Of a stretch of 64,000 bases of DNA, positions 37,395-48,692 are shown piece by piece. Origin of the DNA: Globisporangium splendens (Eukaryota; Oomycota; Peronosporomycetes; Pythiales; Pythiaceae); NCBI GenBank assembly GCA_006386115.1, contig VFIW01000026.1, positions 248,001 through 312,000 of the forward strand, in the 5' to 3' direction. Below the pieces are notes generated by a model, which was not told the DNA's origin, did no database searches, and was given only the letters and a program-made list of their open reading frames with translations. Position 1 is the stretch's first letter, and each line of letters opens with the position of its first letter. A program made the position numbers and the translations under genes.

Positions 37395-40366
37395 GTTGCT
37401 TTCTTGTCTGTCTGCTGATAGTGCGGAGCTAGCGCTCCTTAAGTACGCCGTGTTAAAGAGTCTATTGATTTAGAAAGTTCGTGATAAGTACGACGAATGA
37501 CTCGCTGATTTAATGGTGACGACGCTTGCTAAATTTGATGCACTTTGATGTACCGCAAAGACTTGTTAATCTGATCGATCGACTCGTGTGCAAGCGAAAG
37601 AGCAACCTTGGATACACACATTGCGTCCAGTTGCAGTGGACAACTCGGCAATTCTCGCAACGCTGCAAGTTTTTCCAAACATGCTCATGGAGTTTTCAAT
37701 ATGACTATCTGTGGCTATGCAGCATGTTTATATATATATGCACAACACACACAAGGAAGGATCCGCACCGCCACCACTAACTCCATTGCTTCGTTGAGGT
37801 TGTTTACAGGACGGCAGGTCGTGGGTTGATCCATTTTCCATGGGACATGCTTCCACCGTTCACCTGACTCGTGCGCAAGCAGCCAAGAAGTGCAGAAAAA
37901 AGAACCCGACATGCAGCATAACCCCGCAATCCCACTCCTCCAGCAAACAGCAAAACCACAACAAAAACCGGTGCGCCGTGTCAAATTACCCAATGTTGTC
38001 GTTCTTTGCGCGATGTCAATTGGGCATTGCGCACTTGCTTGCTTGCATATTGGCGACGACATGGGGGAAGGGAAGCACGATTGCTTATTCTGCTGCTCAC
38101 TTGTGTGTGAGCTTGCGTGCACAATGAGAAGGTGCGCAGTTCCTATCTGACGATCTATCAACGTCCTCAGCTGCGCTTGCTGTAGTGCTTGCTTGTTCTT
38201 GCAATGCGTGCTTGTGATTGTTGCTGGCGTCTTGCTCGTTGAATAAAAAATCCAGCGCCTACGGTGCGTAGGACAAGCAGCGAACGCGGTCGTTACGCGC
38301 GCCACATGACTCGCGTGACCGCTGTTGCACGTTTCTATTTGTGGCTGCAATAGCCGTGACGGAAAGTTGAAGCAGCAGTGTACACGCACCGCAAACGGAG
38401 ACTTTACGGTAGTCAGCACTGCAAGTCTGAACGTGCATGTACCCCGTTCCGTCGAGAAGTGCACGTGTTGTCCAAGAAATGCACAAACGCACATTGCGAG
38501 CGTATACAGTTTTCAGCAACACATGAAAGACTTGCATGTCGACTTGCAAAGAATGAGAAATCCACTTACACTGCAAAATGACACCATATGACTCGCAGGG
38601 CTTCGCATTGATCCACAACCGGATAAACAGAGAACAGAAGCGATTCTGTACATATAACAGAAAGGTATCTCCGACTGGCTAAACGCCACAAGCAGCGCCT
38701 TAATCCAATGGCCACATGGCTACTGACTCCATGACATGTCGCCGCGCCATGAGCGTCCAGATGGTACTGAGCCTCCGCAGCGGAGTGCAGTGATTCACAT
38801 CATGTGAATAGATAAATAGCTCTTCCTTTACGCGTTCATGTGTGGATGGCTCCCTTGCAGAAAAATATCCAAACCACATGGATAAAGACATGTGCTGCTG
38901 CGGCCCGAGTGCCCGCAACGTTCGCCACAAATGCGCAAATGTCGCGCTTGCAGGAGCGGTTCCGCGGGGATCACGTTTCCGGATTTGCGCCGACCTCGAC
39001 AAGTCCCGAAACGTGATCGCAGTACTGTACGACAGAGGGATCTGTGTGCGAGTAGGCACGGCAAAGAAATACCAAAACGCGATCTTTTTGCTCGAAAGAA
39101 GTGCCGTTGCATAGGGAGCGTTCTGTAGAGCGTGGAGCCAAATGGCCAAATGGCGGATCTTCCCGCACGAACGGACAATGCGGCACGCTTCCCTGCGAGT
39201 TCGCGCAAATTTTGTGCCATGGGTGCGCTTCGCAGCAACGGGGCGACTTTGGTTCCGCGAACGTTGCGGTCGAGGTACACACAATAGCTCTCGTATCACA
39301 GCACCACAAGGATCGCAGCACGCAAATCAGGACTCGGTAAATTTGTAGCTTTCATCAGAGTAGAGAAGCTGCACGGTACGCATGGACATCTCACATCCGT
39401 AAATTACGCAACTCAACGGCACATAAAGTTGTTGTTTTGGGATGACGAATGGTGGCCGATTTGAAAGCTCGCCATTAGGACACAGGCATCACACAGCACT
39501 TGCATGTGTGTGGAATTTGTTCAATGATTTCTGTAATGCTGCCTGTGTAGCGCGTTACAATTACTGTGTGTTCATATTTGTTGAGAGCGCCGTGAATTAT
39601 GAGAGAGCTGGATGTTTGTCACCTTTTACACACTTGCATACCAGCCACGAGAAGCCCGTAAATTTTCACCCAAGCTGTAACAGCTTTTTTTGGCATATGG
39701 GGTTGGGGATTTGTTTGCAGCACGCAGACACGCTGCAATACAGTGGACGATGGATGCCGCTCGACGCATTGGGACCCAGCTGGTGCGGTGTGCAGCGAAA
39801 TGGCTCTTTGCGCTCAGCATTTGTGTTTCTATATAGATAGTCGGAGTGTTTGGTGGCCAGTATAAATTACGGAGCCGAGCATCCTTGTGTTTTCTATTTG
39901 CACGCAGCAAAAGCTGGGCAAGAAGTAAATTACTGTCAGCTTTTAGATTTCTTGCAGATCTGCGCTACGTGTTGGTTGCTTTCTTTGCGCTTTGCGCGCG
40001 CTTGCTGTTCGGCTCGCGGTCCCACTCTTTGCACTTGGGTCCGTCCACCCGGCCGCCCGAGCCCTGTAGATCATCGCGCGCAGAGCCGGCGCATCTCCCA
40101 CTCTCATTTACATGTTCCAGCGCTTGGCGTCAAGTGACACTTCCGCCCGCATCCCCCTCCTGCGCACCCTCTCGCAACAGACAAAGCTCGCGGGTTTCGC
40201 GGCGGGCGGTTGTATCCACCTCATTCCCCAATCTGCTCGGTCGCGTCCACACACACACACACAATTGGTGTCTGTTTGCCTCGTCTTGCGTGTCGACAAG
40301 TCCCACACAGCAAACAAACCGGCAAGTCGCTCCCTGATTTATCGGATCTTTATTTTAGGATCCTAC
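37395..40366. other. 3-kb gene-poor region
   Basis: The longest open frame (minus strand, 38700-39299) has no recognisable domain and overlaps other frames of similar length, so it is not called. The region contains a TATATATATA tract near 37728-37738, a perfect 11-bp inverted repeat at 38969-39018 and a second 12-bp inverted pair (CGCAACGTTCGC near 38915; its complement near 39257). These hint at a decayed DNA element. The last ~300 bases before 40367 should hold the next gene's promoter, with a CA dinucleotide run near 40247-40264. Confidence 0.35.
38969..39018. repeat. Perfect 11-bp inverted repeat
   Basis: GATCACGTTTC at 38969-38979 and its exact complement at 39008-39018, separated by 28 bases. 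It sits inside a larger stretch with a second inverted pair, consistent with a hairpin or an eroded miniature element. Confidence 0.6.
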
Positions 40367-41479
40367 ATGTTGCCACCACAGCCAACGATGCAGTCGAGCT
40401 CCTCCCGATGGCTCGAGACCACGGGCGCGTACGCGGCGTCCTCCTCCTCCTCTGGCGCCGTCCACGACGACGGCCTGCGCACACCCAAGCTCCTGGCCTC
40501 GCACCATAGCCGCGCGGTCTCGCTCGTGCACCAGCAGAGCTACGAGTCCTCCAGTCTCCACGCCGACGCCAAGTACTCGCCTTACTACCAGAACCACTAC
40601 GACCCGGTTCACGAAATCCCGCTGCGCCGCGCCGTCCACGACCTCCCGCGCCCGCAGCACCACGGCGCGCCGCACTTGGACCACCGTCACCACCTGCCCC
40701 CGCTTACCATTAGCTCCATTAGTCCGCCCAACTCGACGCGTCCAGTGCTCGGCCTCCTGGCGCCACTGCGATCGCTGCCTCGAACCAAGAGCCCTGAACA
40801 CCAGCAGTACCAACAAGGTCAGCAGCTCCACAACCAGTTCCGTCCAGCACCCGTTGCCACCGCGCCACGCCCAACGCTGCCTCCGGTGCGTGCCGAGTAC
40901 TCGATCGCGCACCTGCTGACGCCGACTGAGGGACCAAGCCACTTGTCGCCGTTCGCCCACAGCCACGGCGTGCGCTCGCCACCTGTGCTCCCAGCACTGC
41001 GCTCGGCGCTCGACGGCTGCGTGCTGACGTCGCCGATCCCGTCGTCTTCCAGCAACATCCCGTCACCGGCGTCGTCCACGTCGTCGTACTCGTCGTCGTA
41101 CGGCCACGAAAACACCGTGCCCTCAGTCACGCCGCGAGGCAACTCGACCAGCAGCAGCAAGCCGAGCCAGAAGTGCCGACGCGACAACTGCAGCAACGCG
41201 GCGCGCCGCAAGGGTCTGTGCATGGACCACGGCGGGCGCCACTTCTGCAAGATGGACGGCTGCCAGAAGTGTGCGCACCGCGGGGGCTTCTGCATCTCGC
41301 ACGGCGGTGGCCGGCGCTGCGCCATCGCCAACTGCGCCAAGAGCGCGCAGTCGGGCGGCATCTGCTACTCGCACGGCGGTGGCAAGCGCTGCGCCACCGA
41401 CGGCTGCACGCACGCCGCGCGCTCCGGCGGCTTCTGCATCAAGCACGGCAAGCAGCAGCAGCAGCAGCACCCGTACTAA
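40367..41479 (+). CDS. Cys/His tandem-repeat protein (WRKY19-like zinc-binding repeats)
   Basis: Single coding exon of 370 aa from the ATG at 40367; a TTTTAG just upstream could be an acceptor, and a second ATG at 40388 is possible. The first ~265 residues are Ser/Pro/His/Gln-rich and disordered. The C-terminal ~100 residues hold four tandem units of the form C-x4-C-x8-C-x2-H-G (CRRDNCSNAARRKGLCMDHG; CAIANCAKSAQSGGICYSHG), linked by GGG-R/K-RC. Such repeats are common in oomycete and plant proteins auto-annotated as WRKY19-like, but no WRKYGQK sequence is present, so it is not a WRKY factor. Zinc binding and a nuclear regulatory role are inference. Confidence 0.8.
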   Translation: MLPPQPTMQSSSSRWLETTGAYAASSSSSGAVHDDGLRTPKLLASHHSRAVSLVHQQSYESSSLHADAKYSPYYQNHYDPVHEIPLRRAVHDLPRPQHHGAPHLDHRHHLPPLTISSISPPNSTRPVLGLLAPLRSLPRTKSPEHQQYQQGQQLHNQFRPAPVATAPRPTLPPVRAEYSIAHLLTPTEGPSHLSPFAHSHGVRSPPVLPALRSALDGCVLTSPIPSSSSNIPSPASSTSSYSSSYGHENTVPSVTPRGNSTSSSKPSQKCRRDNCSNAARRKGLCMDHGGRHFCKMDGCQKCAHRGGFCISHGGGRRCAIANCAKSAQSGGICYSHGGGKRCATDGCTHAARSGGFCIKHGKQQQQQHPY

Positions 41480-41780
41480 GGGGGCTGCTTTGCCTTGCTT
41501 TCTTTTTGTTAGACCAGTTGCGACGCTCAATAGCTGATAGATTTTCAACAACAACAACTCATTATCAAACACATCCACACAACAACAGAACCCCTATTTA
41601 CTAAACACAAAACAAAAATGTCAACAAGTCAGTAATTCAAATTATGCACCAAATGCTTCTTTTGCCCATGGTGAAATCCACATACAAACTCAACATTTTC
41701 AACATGTCGACAGCATACAGTGCACGACAAACAAACACATCATCTTGTTGCATTTCGGCTGTTCCAGCATACAAAAATAC

Positions 41781-44700
41781 TCAACGAATGAGCCCATGAC
41801 GCAATAATGCGTCCTCGAGCTCTTCCTGGACGTCACGCAGCTCTCGTTCGCAGTTCACACTCAGCACCCTGCGCTGACGCTCCCCATTCCGAGGTTTACT
41901 CGCGACAGAAAAGAACGCCAGCGCGTCCTGAGCGTCCTCCAGCACGAGACGACTCCGAGTCGCGGGTTTGCGCTCCACGAGCACGTCCATGGACGCCGTG
42001 AAGTGCACGAGCGCAGGCATAGACGCCACTTTGGTCTCCAGAGCCCAGACCTGCTGGGCGGCGTACGGCGCCGGGCTCAGGGACGACCAGGTGTCTTCGG
42101 TGACTCGAGGAAACCCGTCGACCAAGTAGGTCGCGAACGGCGTCTCAGTTATCAACTGCTGCAACACAGCCAGTCGTTCGTCGAGAAGAGGCTGAGGTTT
42201 CTGGTCTGTTGAACAGCTCTGGCTGTTCTGGCTTGTTGCTGATGCAGTGGAGGAAAGCTGCAAGACGCCGAGTTGATGGCGATGAGCACAGCCTGCGACG
42301 GCAGCCTGGTAGAACGTGCATGGATGGCCGATCACGCCGATCGCAATGGGTCGAAGCAGCGCACAAAGCTGTGCGTACAAGCTGTCTCCAAGCTTGACGA
42401 AGGTCACCTTGGTGATCGCGACCCCAGAATTACTTGAGTCTCGACTCTTGCTTGGAGCGTAGAACTGCAAGAGTTCCTGGAGCTCTGGGGACACTCACTG
42501 AGCATTCAGCTGGCGCTGACGCTCCTGCTCTTCGGCCTCGTCCGAGTTGTAGTTCTCGTCCCCGTCACGGCGGATTCGAGGTAGAGGGCGTTGCTCCACT
42601 TGCTTCAATATCACGATCTTCTCGACGGCGCTTCCGATCACAGCCACCAGCGCCTGAAACTACATAGTGAAGCACAACAACAGGTCAGCTTCCTGCCATC
42701 CAAATGATAATTTGAGGTGATTGTGAACTATGCACTTACGAACGCGAGGTGGGCAGATCCGCCTAATACAATGCAGCGCGGTGCGTGGACAGCTTGGATG
42801 CGGTGGACAATATCGTTCACCACGTCTTCAAGTGAGTCCACTTTAGTATCCTTCTCATCGGGACGCTTGCGGAGGTCGAGTATCGCGTAGCCATGGACAC
42901 TCATGAGGTCACGCAATGTGGTACTGTTCAAGTCTGCCAAGTCGCCGACCACGAACGATACGCTCTTCCCAAAGAAGAGCCGCTGGAGACTTGCGCATGT
43001 CTCGCTCGACGCGACCTCAAACTGCACAATGTGTGGGTACGCGTCCCACACGACGAGCGACTCAGCGGCATTCGTAGCCTCACTGGTCGATGAGCAGTGG
43101 ATCACGAAGGCAGGTGCGCCAACGGCTGCAATGAACGCGCTCACCGCAGTGTTTGAGCGTGGGAAGCCGTAGACCAGCACTTTTCCACGACCAGGAGCGT
43201 TCGCACGTAGCACGACTCGCTTCAGGATTGCGATGACATCACACCCGGATGCTGAAGGGTCTGTGAGCTCGTTCACGTCAAGCCATAGAATCCGTGAATG
43301 CGCGCTATCTCTTGAATCTATGCGCGTAGCTTACCGTCAGTGTCGTCATAATTCGCGTCGTGGATGCACAATCCAATCCGTGGCTGAAAGCAGTGCGCTA
43401 CGGTAAGGTTGTCAATGAAGCCGCCGTCTTTCTTCTTCATATCTGGACTTAACGAAGAATTCGCAGGAGGATCCTTGAGGTCCGCTATGACTCCGCGCTT
43501 GCGTGCGAACGAGAGCCACGCGTCTTCGTCCTACTTCTCTGATGCAGCTGCTTCCGTCTTTTCATTGTGAACATGCACGACACGATAGATGCTCCCAACG
43601 TGCTTCTCGAATGAGGTGGGCAAGCACGCCGCCAGTGGAAAGCCACATATGAGGAACTTGTTGGCGACGCCTCCTCGATGTGAAAACCCAACATTGTCGG
43701 TATCTGGAGCCGCATGAATCGCCTCGCGCAACAGTGCCAGCAGCATCTCGGACGGCATATTCGCCTTCGTCTGCTGCCACTGCGTGAACACACCGCTCGG
43801 GTCACCTTCGTGTGTGATGCGCGCTTGCAGCAGCTGCTCCCATGCGAGCACGGCGAATCCCCGTCGGTCGGCAAGAGCGCACCAGTGAGCCACTGACACT
43901 AGTTGTTGCGTGTCGTGGACTACCACAAGTGTCGGGTGAAAGATCGGCGAGAAGAACGACGAAAGCGTGCTGCTGATTGCTGTGGCACTCAATCGATACG
44001 ATACCTGAGGCGTCCACTTCTCCATGTCCTTCGATACCGACAGCGTTACTGCCTGGGTTGGTTCCACTGTGATCAAGTAGGTCATGCTCAACTGGCGCCG
44101 TGGAGCACGAATCGGCGCTTCTCCGCTGTGGTCAAGCGAGCCACGATCGCTCTAACGCAGGACTCAACGTCGCCACGAATTAAAGGCGCTTTCAGTTCCA
44201 ACGCTACGTCCACAAACACGAACTCTGGCGTCGAGAGTCGCTGCAGCGCGTCGCGCATTGAAGAGCGTGTACCCATCGTGACGCTATCAGGATACACAAT
44301 GGCTACAACCGAGTGATGGTCTGCGCAAACCTTCTGTATCATATGGTCCAGTGCTTGGACCTGGGTGTTGGTATCCGCTATCTTCTGCTTTGCAGGGACA
44401 GCTTTATGCTTGCGGTTCGCTGTCTCGTCCTTCAGTGGGATATCCGACGCTAGTTTGCCTTGCTGGTTGGCTGCATACTCGAGTAGCCACTTGCCAAGCC
44501 ACGCACACACGTCGAGCTGGTTGCCTACCTCGCATTGCAGCATCGCGTCAAGCGCTTGTATGAGCACAGTCTCAAGCATCTGTTGCGGTGGATACCGCGG
44601 TGTTGGCAATGGAGTGTGCGCGATGCGGTTGACAGCGACGATCGTTGCAAGCGGTTGCTTTATCACACTCGCAAGCGCCTGTGCGGCTGCAAACACCCGT

Positions 44701-44963
44701 GACGACAGTGCACCATCGCCCACGGCGGCTTCGTCCACAGCCTCTTCGCTGGGGTCTGAGCCATCTCGACCAGACTGCGAGAGACTTGTGGTGGTGGTGG
44801 GGACGACAAAGTTGCAGAACCCGGGTGCGATCTCGGGCTTGAGCACCGCGAGCGTGAACGACGTCGCCAGCATCGAACGTCTTTTGAGTTTCTCAGGTCG
44901 TCGCGTTGTGCACGACAATGGCAGCGTTGAGACTCGACAGGTTTCTAGCGCGTGAACCGACAC
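41781..44963 (-). pseudogene. Broken DPY-30 / multi-adenylate-kinase-like flagellar-type gene
   Basis: Minus-strand gene traceable over ~3.2 kb. The first part begins near 44873 (MLATSFTLAVLKPEIAPGF, NDK-like) and includes a DPY-30-type helix pair (PPQQMLETVLIQALDAML, LGKWLLEYA). At least three degenerate nucleotide-kinase-like modules follow (KFLICGFPLAACLP; GKVLVYGFPRSN; IAIGVIGHPCTF with VDGFPRVTEDTW). An apparently normal intron spans 42739-42660. Lesions: frameshift near 44084-44091; in-frame TAG at 43531-43533 between AAASEK and DEDAWLSFARKRG; frameshift (or an impossible 26-base intron) near 43318-43334; in-frame TGA at 42495-42497 between QRQLNAQ and VSPELQELL. Adenylate-kinase plus DPY-30 architecture is characteristic of ciliary AK7/AK8/AK9-type proteins. 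The protein cannot be made intact from this sequence. Confidence 0.75.
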
Positions 44964-45161
44964 GGCGTTTCAAACGAATGGCCAACGGATGAGAAGTCCC
45001 AAGTAACAAGGGAGCAAGCGACTTGGTGAACGCCAAGTGGGAGCACAAGAAGAAAGCGAAGAGCATGGATTACTTCGATCTCTTAACTCACCACACGCAA
45101 TGCATACCTCTTCCGCACTTACCTTTCACCAGGCACATACCAGAAGCAACACGAAGGAACG

Positions 45162-45956
45162 TCAAGGGTACGCGCACAGACACGTTTTCCACGCCTTGCC
45201 GCACGCGTAGCAGAACTCGTGGTCGTTGCAGCACTTCATGTGGTTGCAACCGACGATCTTGGAGACGCCGATGCCGCATCCGGGGCACTGGACGCACCCG
45301 TTGCTCCTCACGACACGCGCGTACTCGCGGTCCGAGTCCAGATCGAGCGTCTTCCAGTGCTTCTCCTTGACGAACCGCTCGTAGAGCGCAAAGTCGGTGC
45401 GACTCAGCGCTTCTCTCACGTAGTCGATGGGGTATTCCTTGCGACAGCAGCGCGCCGGCAGCAGCGAGCGGTCACGAACCCCCATGCTCGAGCGCGTTGC
45501 GATACACTTGCGGCAGTACAGATGACCGCACGGCAACATGCGTCGAGTGGACGCATCGACGAGCTGCGTCAGGCAGCTCGTGCAGCTTGGCGCTGGTTTC
45601 TCTTCCACTTCGTCGTGCCAAGCTGCCTTGGTTTCGTCTTCATCCGTTCTACCTTGGTTGGGGTCCCAAATCTTGCGCTCTTCGAGGTCGTTGAGACTGA
45701 ATGCGATCGCAGCATCTAGCTCGCGCTGTTCGGCGATTCGGAGCTCTTCGCGGTGCAGTTCTAGCGCGTGCACCTGCGAGAGCACGGCTTCGTACTCGGG
45801 ATTTGTTTCGGCGTCGAGGTCAAGCGCATCGCTCGTAAAGAGCCCATGCAGAGGTGGACGAGGAGAGTGTCCACTTGGTGTGGACACAGGACACCGCTGC
45901 TGTTCACCGACCACCATTTTCTGGTGCCGTGGCCACTTCTTCGCTGTTGCTGCCAT
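45162..45956 (-). CDS. RING/IBR-like zinc-finger protein, array copy 1 (intact)
   Basis: Single-exon 264-aa frame from the ATG at 45956. The N-terminal 120 residues are acidic and helical, including ELDAAIAFSLNDLEE (UIM-like). A RING-type finger follows (CTSCLTQLV, LPCGHLYCRKC). Next come a conserved CCRKEYPIDYVREAL, a linker LYERFVKEKHWKTLD, and an IBR-like finger (CPGCGIGVSKIVGCNHMKC, HEFCYACGKAWKTC). The RING plus single IBR order resembles the front half of RBR ubiquitin ligases, so ubiquitin transfer is the likely role. It is the first of four same-strand paralogues (45.2-49.2 kb) and shows no lesions. It is a useful reference for damage in copies 3 and 4. Confidence 0.82.
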   Translation of the reverse strand: MAATAKKWPRHQKMVVGEQQRCPVSTPSGHSPRPPLHGLFTSDALDLDAETNPEYEAVLSQVHALELHREELRIAEQRELDAAIAFSLNDLEERKIWDPNQGRTDEDETKAAWHDEVEEKPAPSCTSCLTQLVDASTRRMLPCGHLYCRKCIATRSSMGVRDRSLLPARCCRKEYPIDYVREALSRTDFALYERFVKEKHWKTLDLDSDREYARVVRSNGCVQCPGCGIGVSKIVGCNHMKCCNDHEFCYACGKAWKTCLCAYP

Positions 45957-46213
45957 GCGTAGCTACTTGGTGTGCTGTTCCTTGTGAGAGCTGGAACTGA
46001 CACGTTGGCGCTCCAGTCCTTCGCTTCTGAGCAGTGAGGTGGTGGTGGCGCCAACTGTCAAATCTGGGTAAACACACACCAATCCAACGGGCGTGACGTG
46101 CGCTGACACAAGCCATTGAGTCAAACACGTGTATATTCCTTCAGATGCTTCATGCCAACACACAACAAGCAAAAGAAAAAGGACGGAAACGCTGCTGCAT
46201 GAGCGTAGCCTCT

Positions 46214-46648
46214 TCACCTCTCACAACAGCCACGCGTTTTCCAGACTCGGCCGCAGAGAAAGCAGAACTCGTGGTTATTGCAGCACCGCACGTGGTTGCA
46301 GCCCAAGACCTTACGCACACCGATGCCGCAGCCTGGACACTGTGTGCATCCAATCTGCTTCACCGTTTGCGCGTACTCGTGATCCGAGACCAAATTGAAA
46401 GCCGTCCAGTGCTTTTCGGCCAGGAACCGCTCGTAGAGCGCGAACTCGGCGTGCGACAGCTCTTCCATCACGTAGTCGATGAGAAATCCCTTACGGCAGC
46501 AGTGCGCTGGGAGGAACGAGCAATCCTTGAGGCACACTTTGGACCGCGACTCGACGCAATTCAAGCAGTAGAGATGGCCACAGGGCAACACGCAACGCTC
46601 TTTTGTGCCTTGGAGAAACCTTGTGAAGCAGCAGACACAGTTCGACAT
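46214..46648 (-). CDS. RING/IBR-like zinc-finger protein, array copy 2 (short)
   Basis: 144-aa frame from the ATG at 46648. It begins directly at the RING (CVCCFTRFL, LPCGHLYCLNC), keeps CCRKGFLIDYVMEEL and the linker LYERFLAEKHWTAF, and ends with the IBR-like finger (CPGCGIGVRKVLGCNHVRC, HEFCFLCGRVWK). It lacks the 120-residue N-terminal region of copy 1. An upstream exon is not evident, so it is either a genuinely short paralogue or an N-terminally truncated one. Confidence 0.7.
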   Translation of the reverse strand: MSNCVCCFTRFLQGTKERCVLPCGHLYCLNCVESRSKVCLKDCSFLPAHCCRKGFLIDYVMEELSHAEFALYERFLAEKHWTAFNLVSDHEYAQTVKQIGCTQCPGCGIGVRKVLGCNHVRCCNNHEFCFLCGRVWKTRGCCER

Positions 46649-46930
46649 CGTTCTTCGTATTTGGTGGCCGCTTCGGTGGCTTTCGTGTAAACCGAGCTCG
46701 AAATGTGGAGGTGACTGAAGACTGTGGCGTCAACTGCCGTAGTATGCCTCGGCCACTAACGGGCACAAGAACTTTGTGAGTAGACTCGACGCGACTCGAC
46801 TGAGGGCAAACTCAAATCTTCCATGCAAAAATGCAATTGTGTTTGTAGTCCCGTGCACTAGCCTTCAGCATCGCAGCACTATGGCGACGGACATGCAAGA
46901 GTTAGCATACTGCTAATAGTAATAGGCTTC

Positions 46931-48544
46931 TCAGGGGTTCCTGCAACACGCGCACGGGTGCGCTTCACAGGCTCAACAGAATCGGTGGCCGCGGGAGCAC
47001 ATCATCGAGTTGCATCCAGCAATCTCCTGCACGCCGATGCCGCATTTCGGACACTGTTTGCCGCTGATGGTCTTCACGAGCTTCGCGTAGCCCTTGTCCG
47101 ACTTGAGATTCGATGCCTTCCAGTTCTTTTCGCGCAGAAAGCGGTTGTACGTGGACATATGTCGCTTTGGGAGCACGCGACTCACGTAGTCGATCGGAAG
47201 CTCTTTGCCGCAGCAGTGGATCGGCACCAGCATACGGTCTTCGAGGCTCTTTTTCGCCATAAGCACCAGGCAGCCAGAGCAGTACACGTGGCCACATGGA
47301 CCTCGAAATTGGTCGCCAGGGACTGGAATCTGGTCCATGCACGCGACACACTCGACCGGTTCGTCCTCGCTCGGAGTTGGAGCTTTCTCCTCATCGTCTG
47401 CTTCAGTGGAAACCTTTGCTTTCTTGGCGGGTGGAGCAGCAGCTTTCTTGGAAGCACTGAAAGGCGCCTTTTGCTTGACAGTGCCACGCTTCCGCTTTGC
47501 AAGCTGCATGATATCGTCTTTGCGTTTTGCGACCAGCGCCTTGTAGTTTGTAAACGCCTGACGACTGAGCGCTGGCCAAATCATCTCCAGAGGCAACAGC
47601 TCGTCGCAGCAGCGTAATGGAAGCCCAATACCGACGTCGTTGTCGTTCCTGATCGCTTGGCGGCAGCGATCGCCAATGCACTTGAGACAGAAGCTATGGC
47701 CACATACGCTGTCCGTCGTCAGCACGAGCTTGCTGCACGTAAAGCATTTGGGACGAGCACTCGTCTCGCTTGCTGTAGTGGCACTTTCAGTAACGGCATC
47801 CGAGGCATCGACCAAGTTGACTTCGTTTGCCATTGTCGCCTTCTGCTTTCCAGTACCACTCAGCGACAGAATTCGCTTGCTTTGACGTCGACCTTGTTTT
47901 GGGCTCTCAGCTGTGAGGTCGTGCACGTTTGCTGCTGCCGTAGAGGTATCGTCGTCAATGACGATCGTCTGCAGCATGGGCGTCACGTTCTTGCTGGAAC
48001 TGACATTGTCGACGGCTGGTATGAGCCGCAACGTTTTCGCATTTTCCACTTGGATCAGCGTCTCGGTCGGGATCGGCACTGCACAGCATGTCGGAGCGAC
48101 TCCGTCCTCCTTGTCACTCTCGCAGAGCGCGCCAAGACACTTCAGACAGTAGACGTGGCCACACAGCAGTGGCGTCTTCTTCATCGTGTTCTTGTCCACT
48201 GTAGCATCGCATTCTTTGCAGCGAACCTGCTTCCTCAGAAACGGTAATCCGGGTGCCTTTGCATCTTCCGCTCTTGGCAACGCAGCCTCCTTCTTCTCCA
48301 ACAGAAACGCGTAGTATCCGGCTTCGGGCTTCTCCAACACCTCGTCGATCCACTCGCGTGGAACGCGCCGCTGGCAGCAACGAAGCGGGATCAGGTGGTG
48401 TGCATGAAGACTCGAGCGCGCAAAGCTCGCGAGGCACGCGCGGCAGTAGGTGTCGCCGCAGGTCAACGGGTAGTACACGTCCCCCACCAGGGGCTGACCG
48501 CTGCAGTCGCGAGCCTGCGCGCGCTCACAGTCGCGGCAACTCAT
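46931..48544 (-). CDS. Multi-RING/IBR-like protein, array copy 3, interrupted by TGA near C-terminus
   Basis: Frame from the ATG at 48544 runs 523 aa to a TGA at 46973-46975. It contains four RING-like fingers in tandem: CRDCERAQ...CGDTYCRAC, CKECDATV...CGHVYCLKC, CFTCSKLV...CGHSFCLKC and CVACMDQI...CGHVYCSGC, separated by low-complexity linkers. It then has CCGKELPIDYVSRVL and the IBR-like finger CPKCGIGVQEIAGCNSMMC with GHRFC. The paralogues continue at once with an aromatic residue and three more ligands (FCYACGKAWKTCLC). Here the codon after FC is TGA, yet the same frame continues ACEAHPCACCRNP to a TGA at 46931-46933. The stop therefore removes the last zinc ligands; the feature is extended to the second stop. 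Either a nonsense mutation or programmed readthrough is possible. Confidence 0.75.
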
Positions 48545-48692
48545 GCGCTTCTAGGATAGAACACAATCCGCAAATGGAGGAGAAGGCAAGTCGCACAGGA
48601 CGATTGAAATGGACCACACCGTTGAAAAGCGAACGGACGTGGGACTGGGCAGCACAACTTTCTCTTTTTCTCTTTACTGGCTTTTGGTCTGC

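Noticed and set aside
38700..39299. 199-codon minus-strand frame in the gene-poor region
   Set aside because: Several overlapping frames of similar length exist there, with no motif, no codon bias and no splice-consistent neighbours.
40367..41479. WRKY transcription factor
   Set aside because: The C-terminal repeats are Cys/His units without the WRKYGQK motif; the WRKY19 label is an annotation habit.
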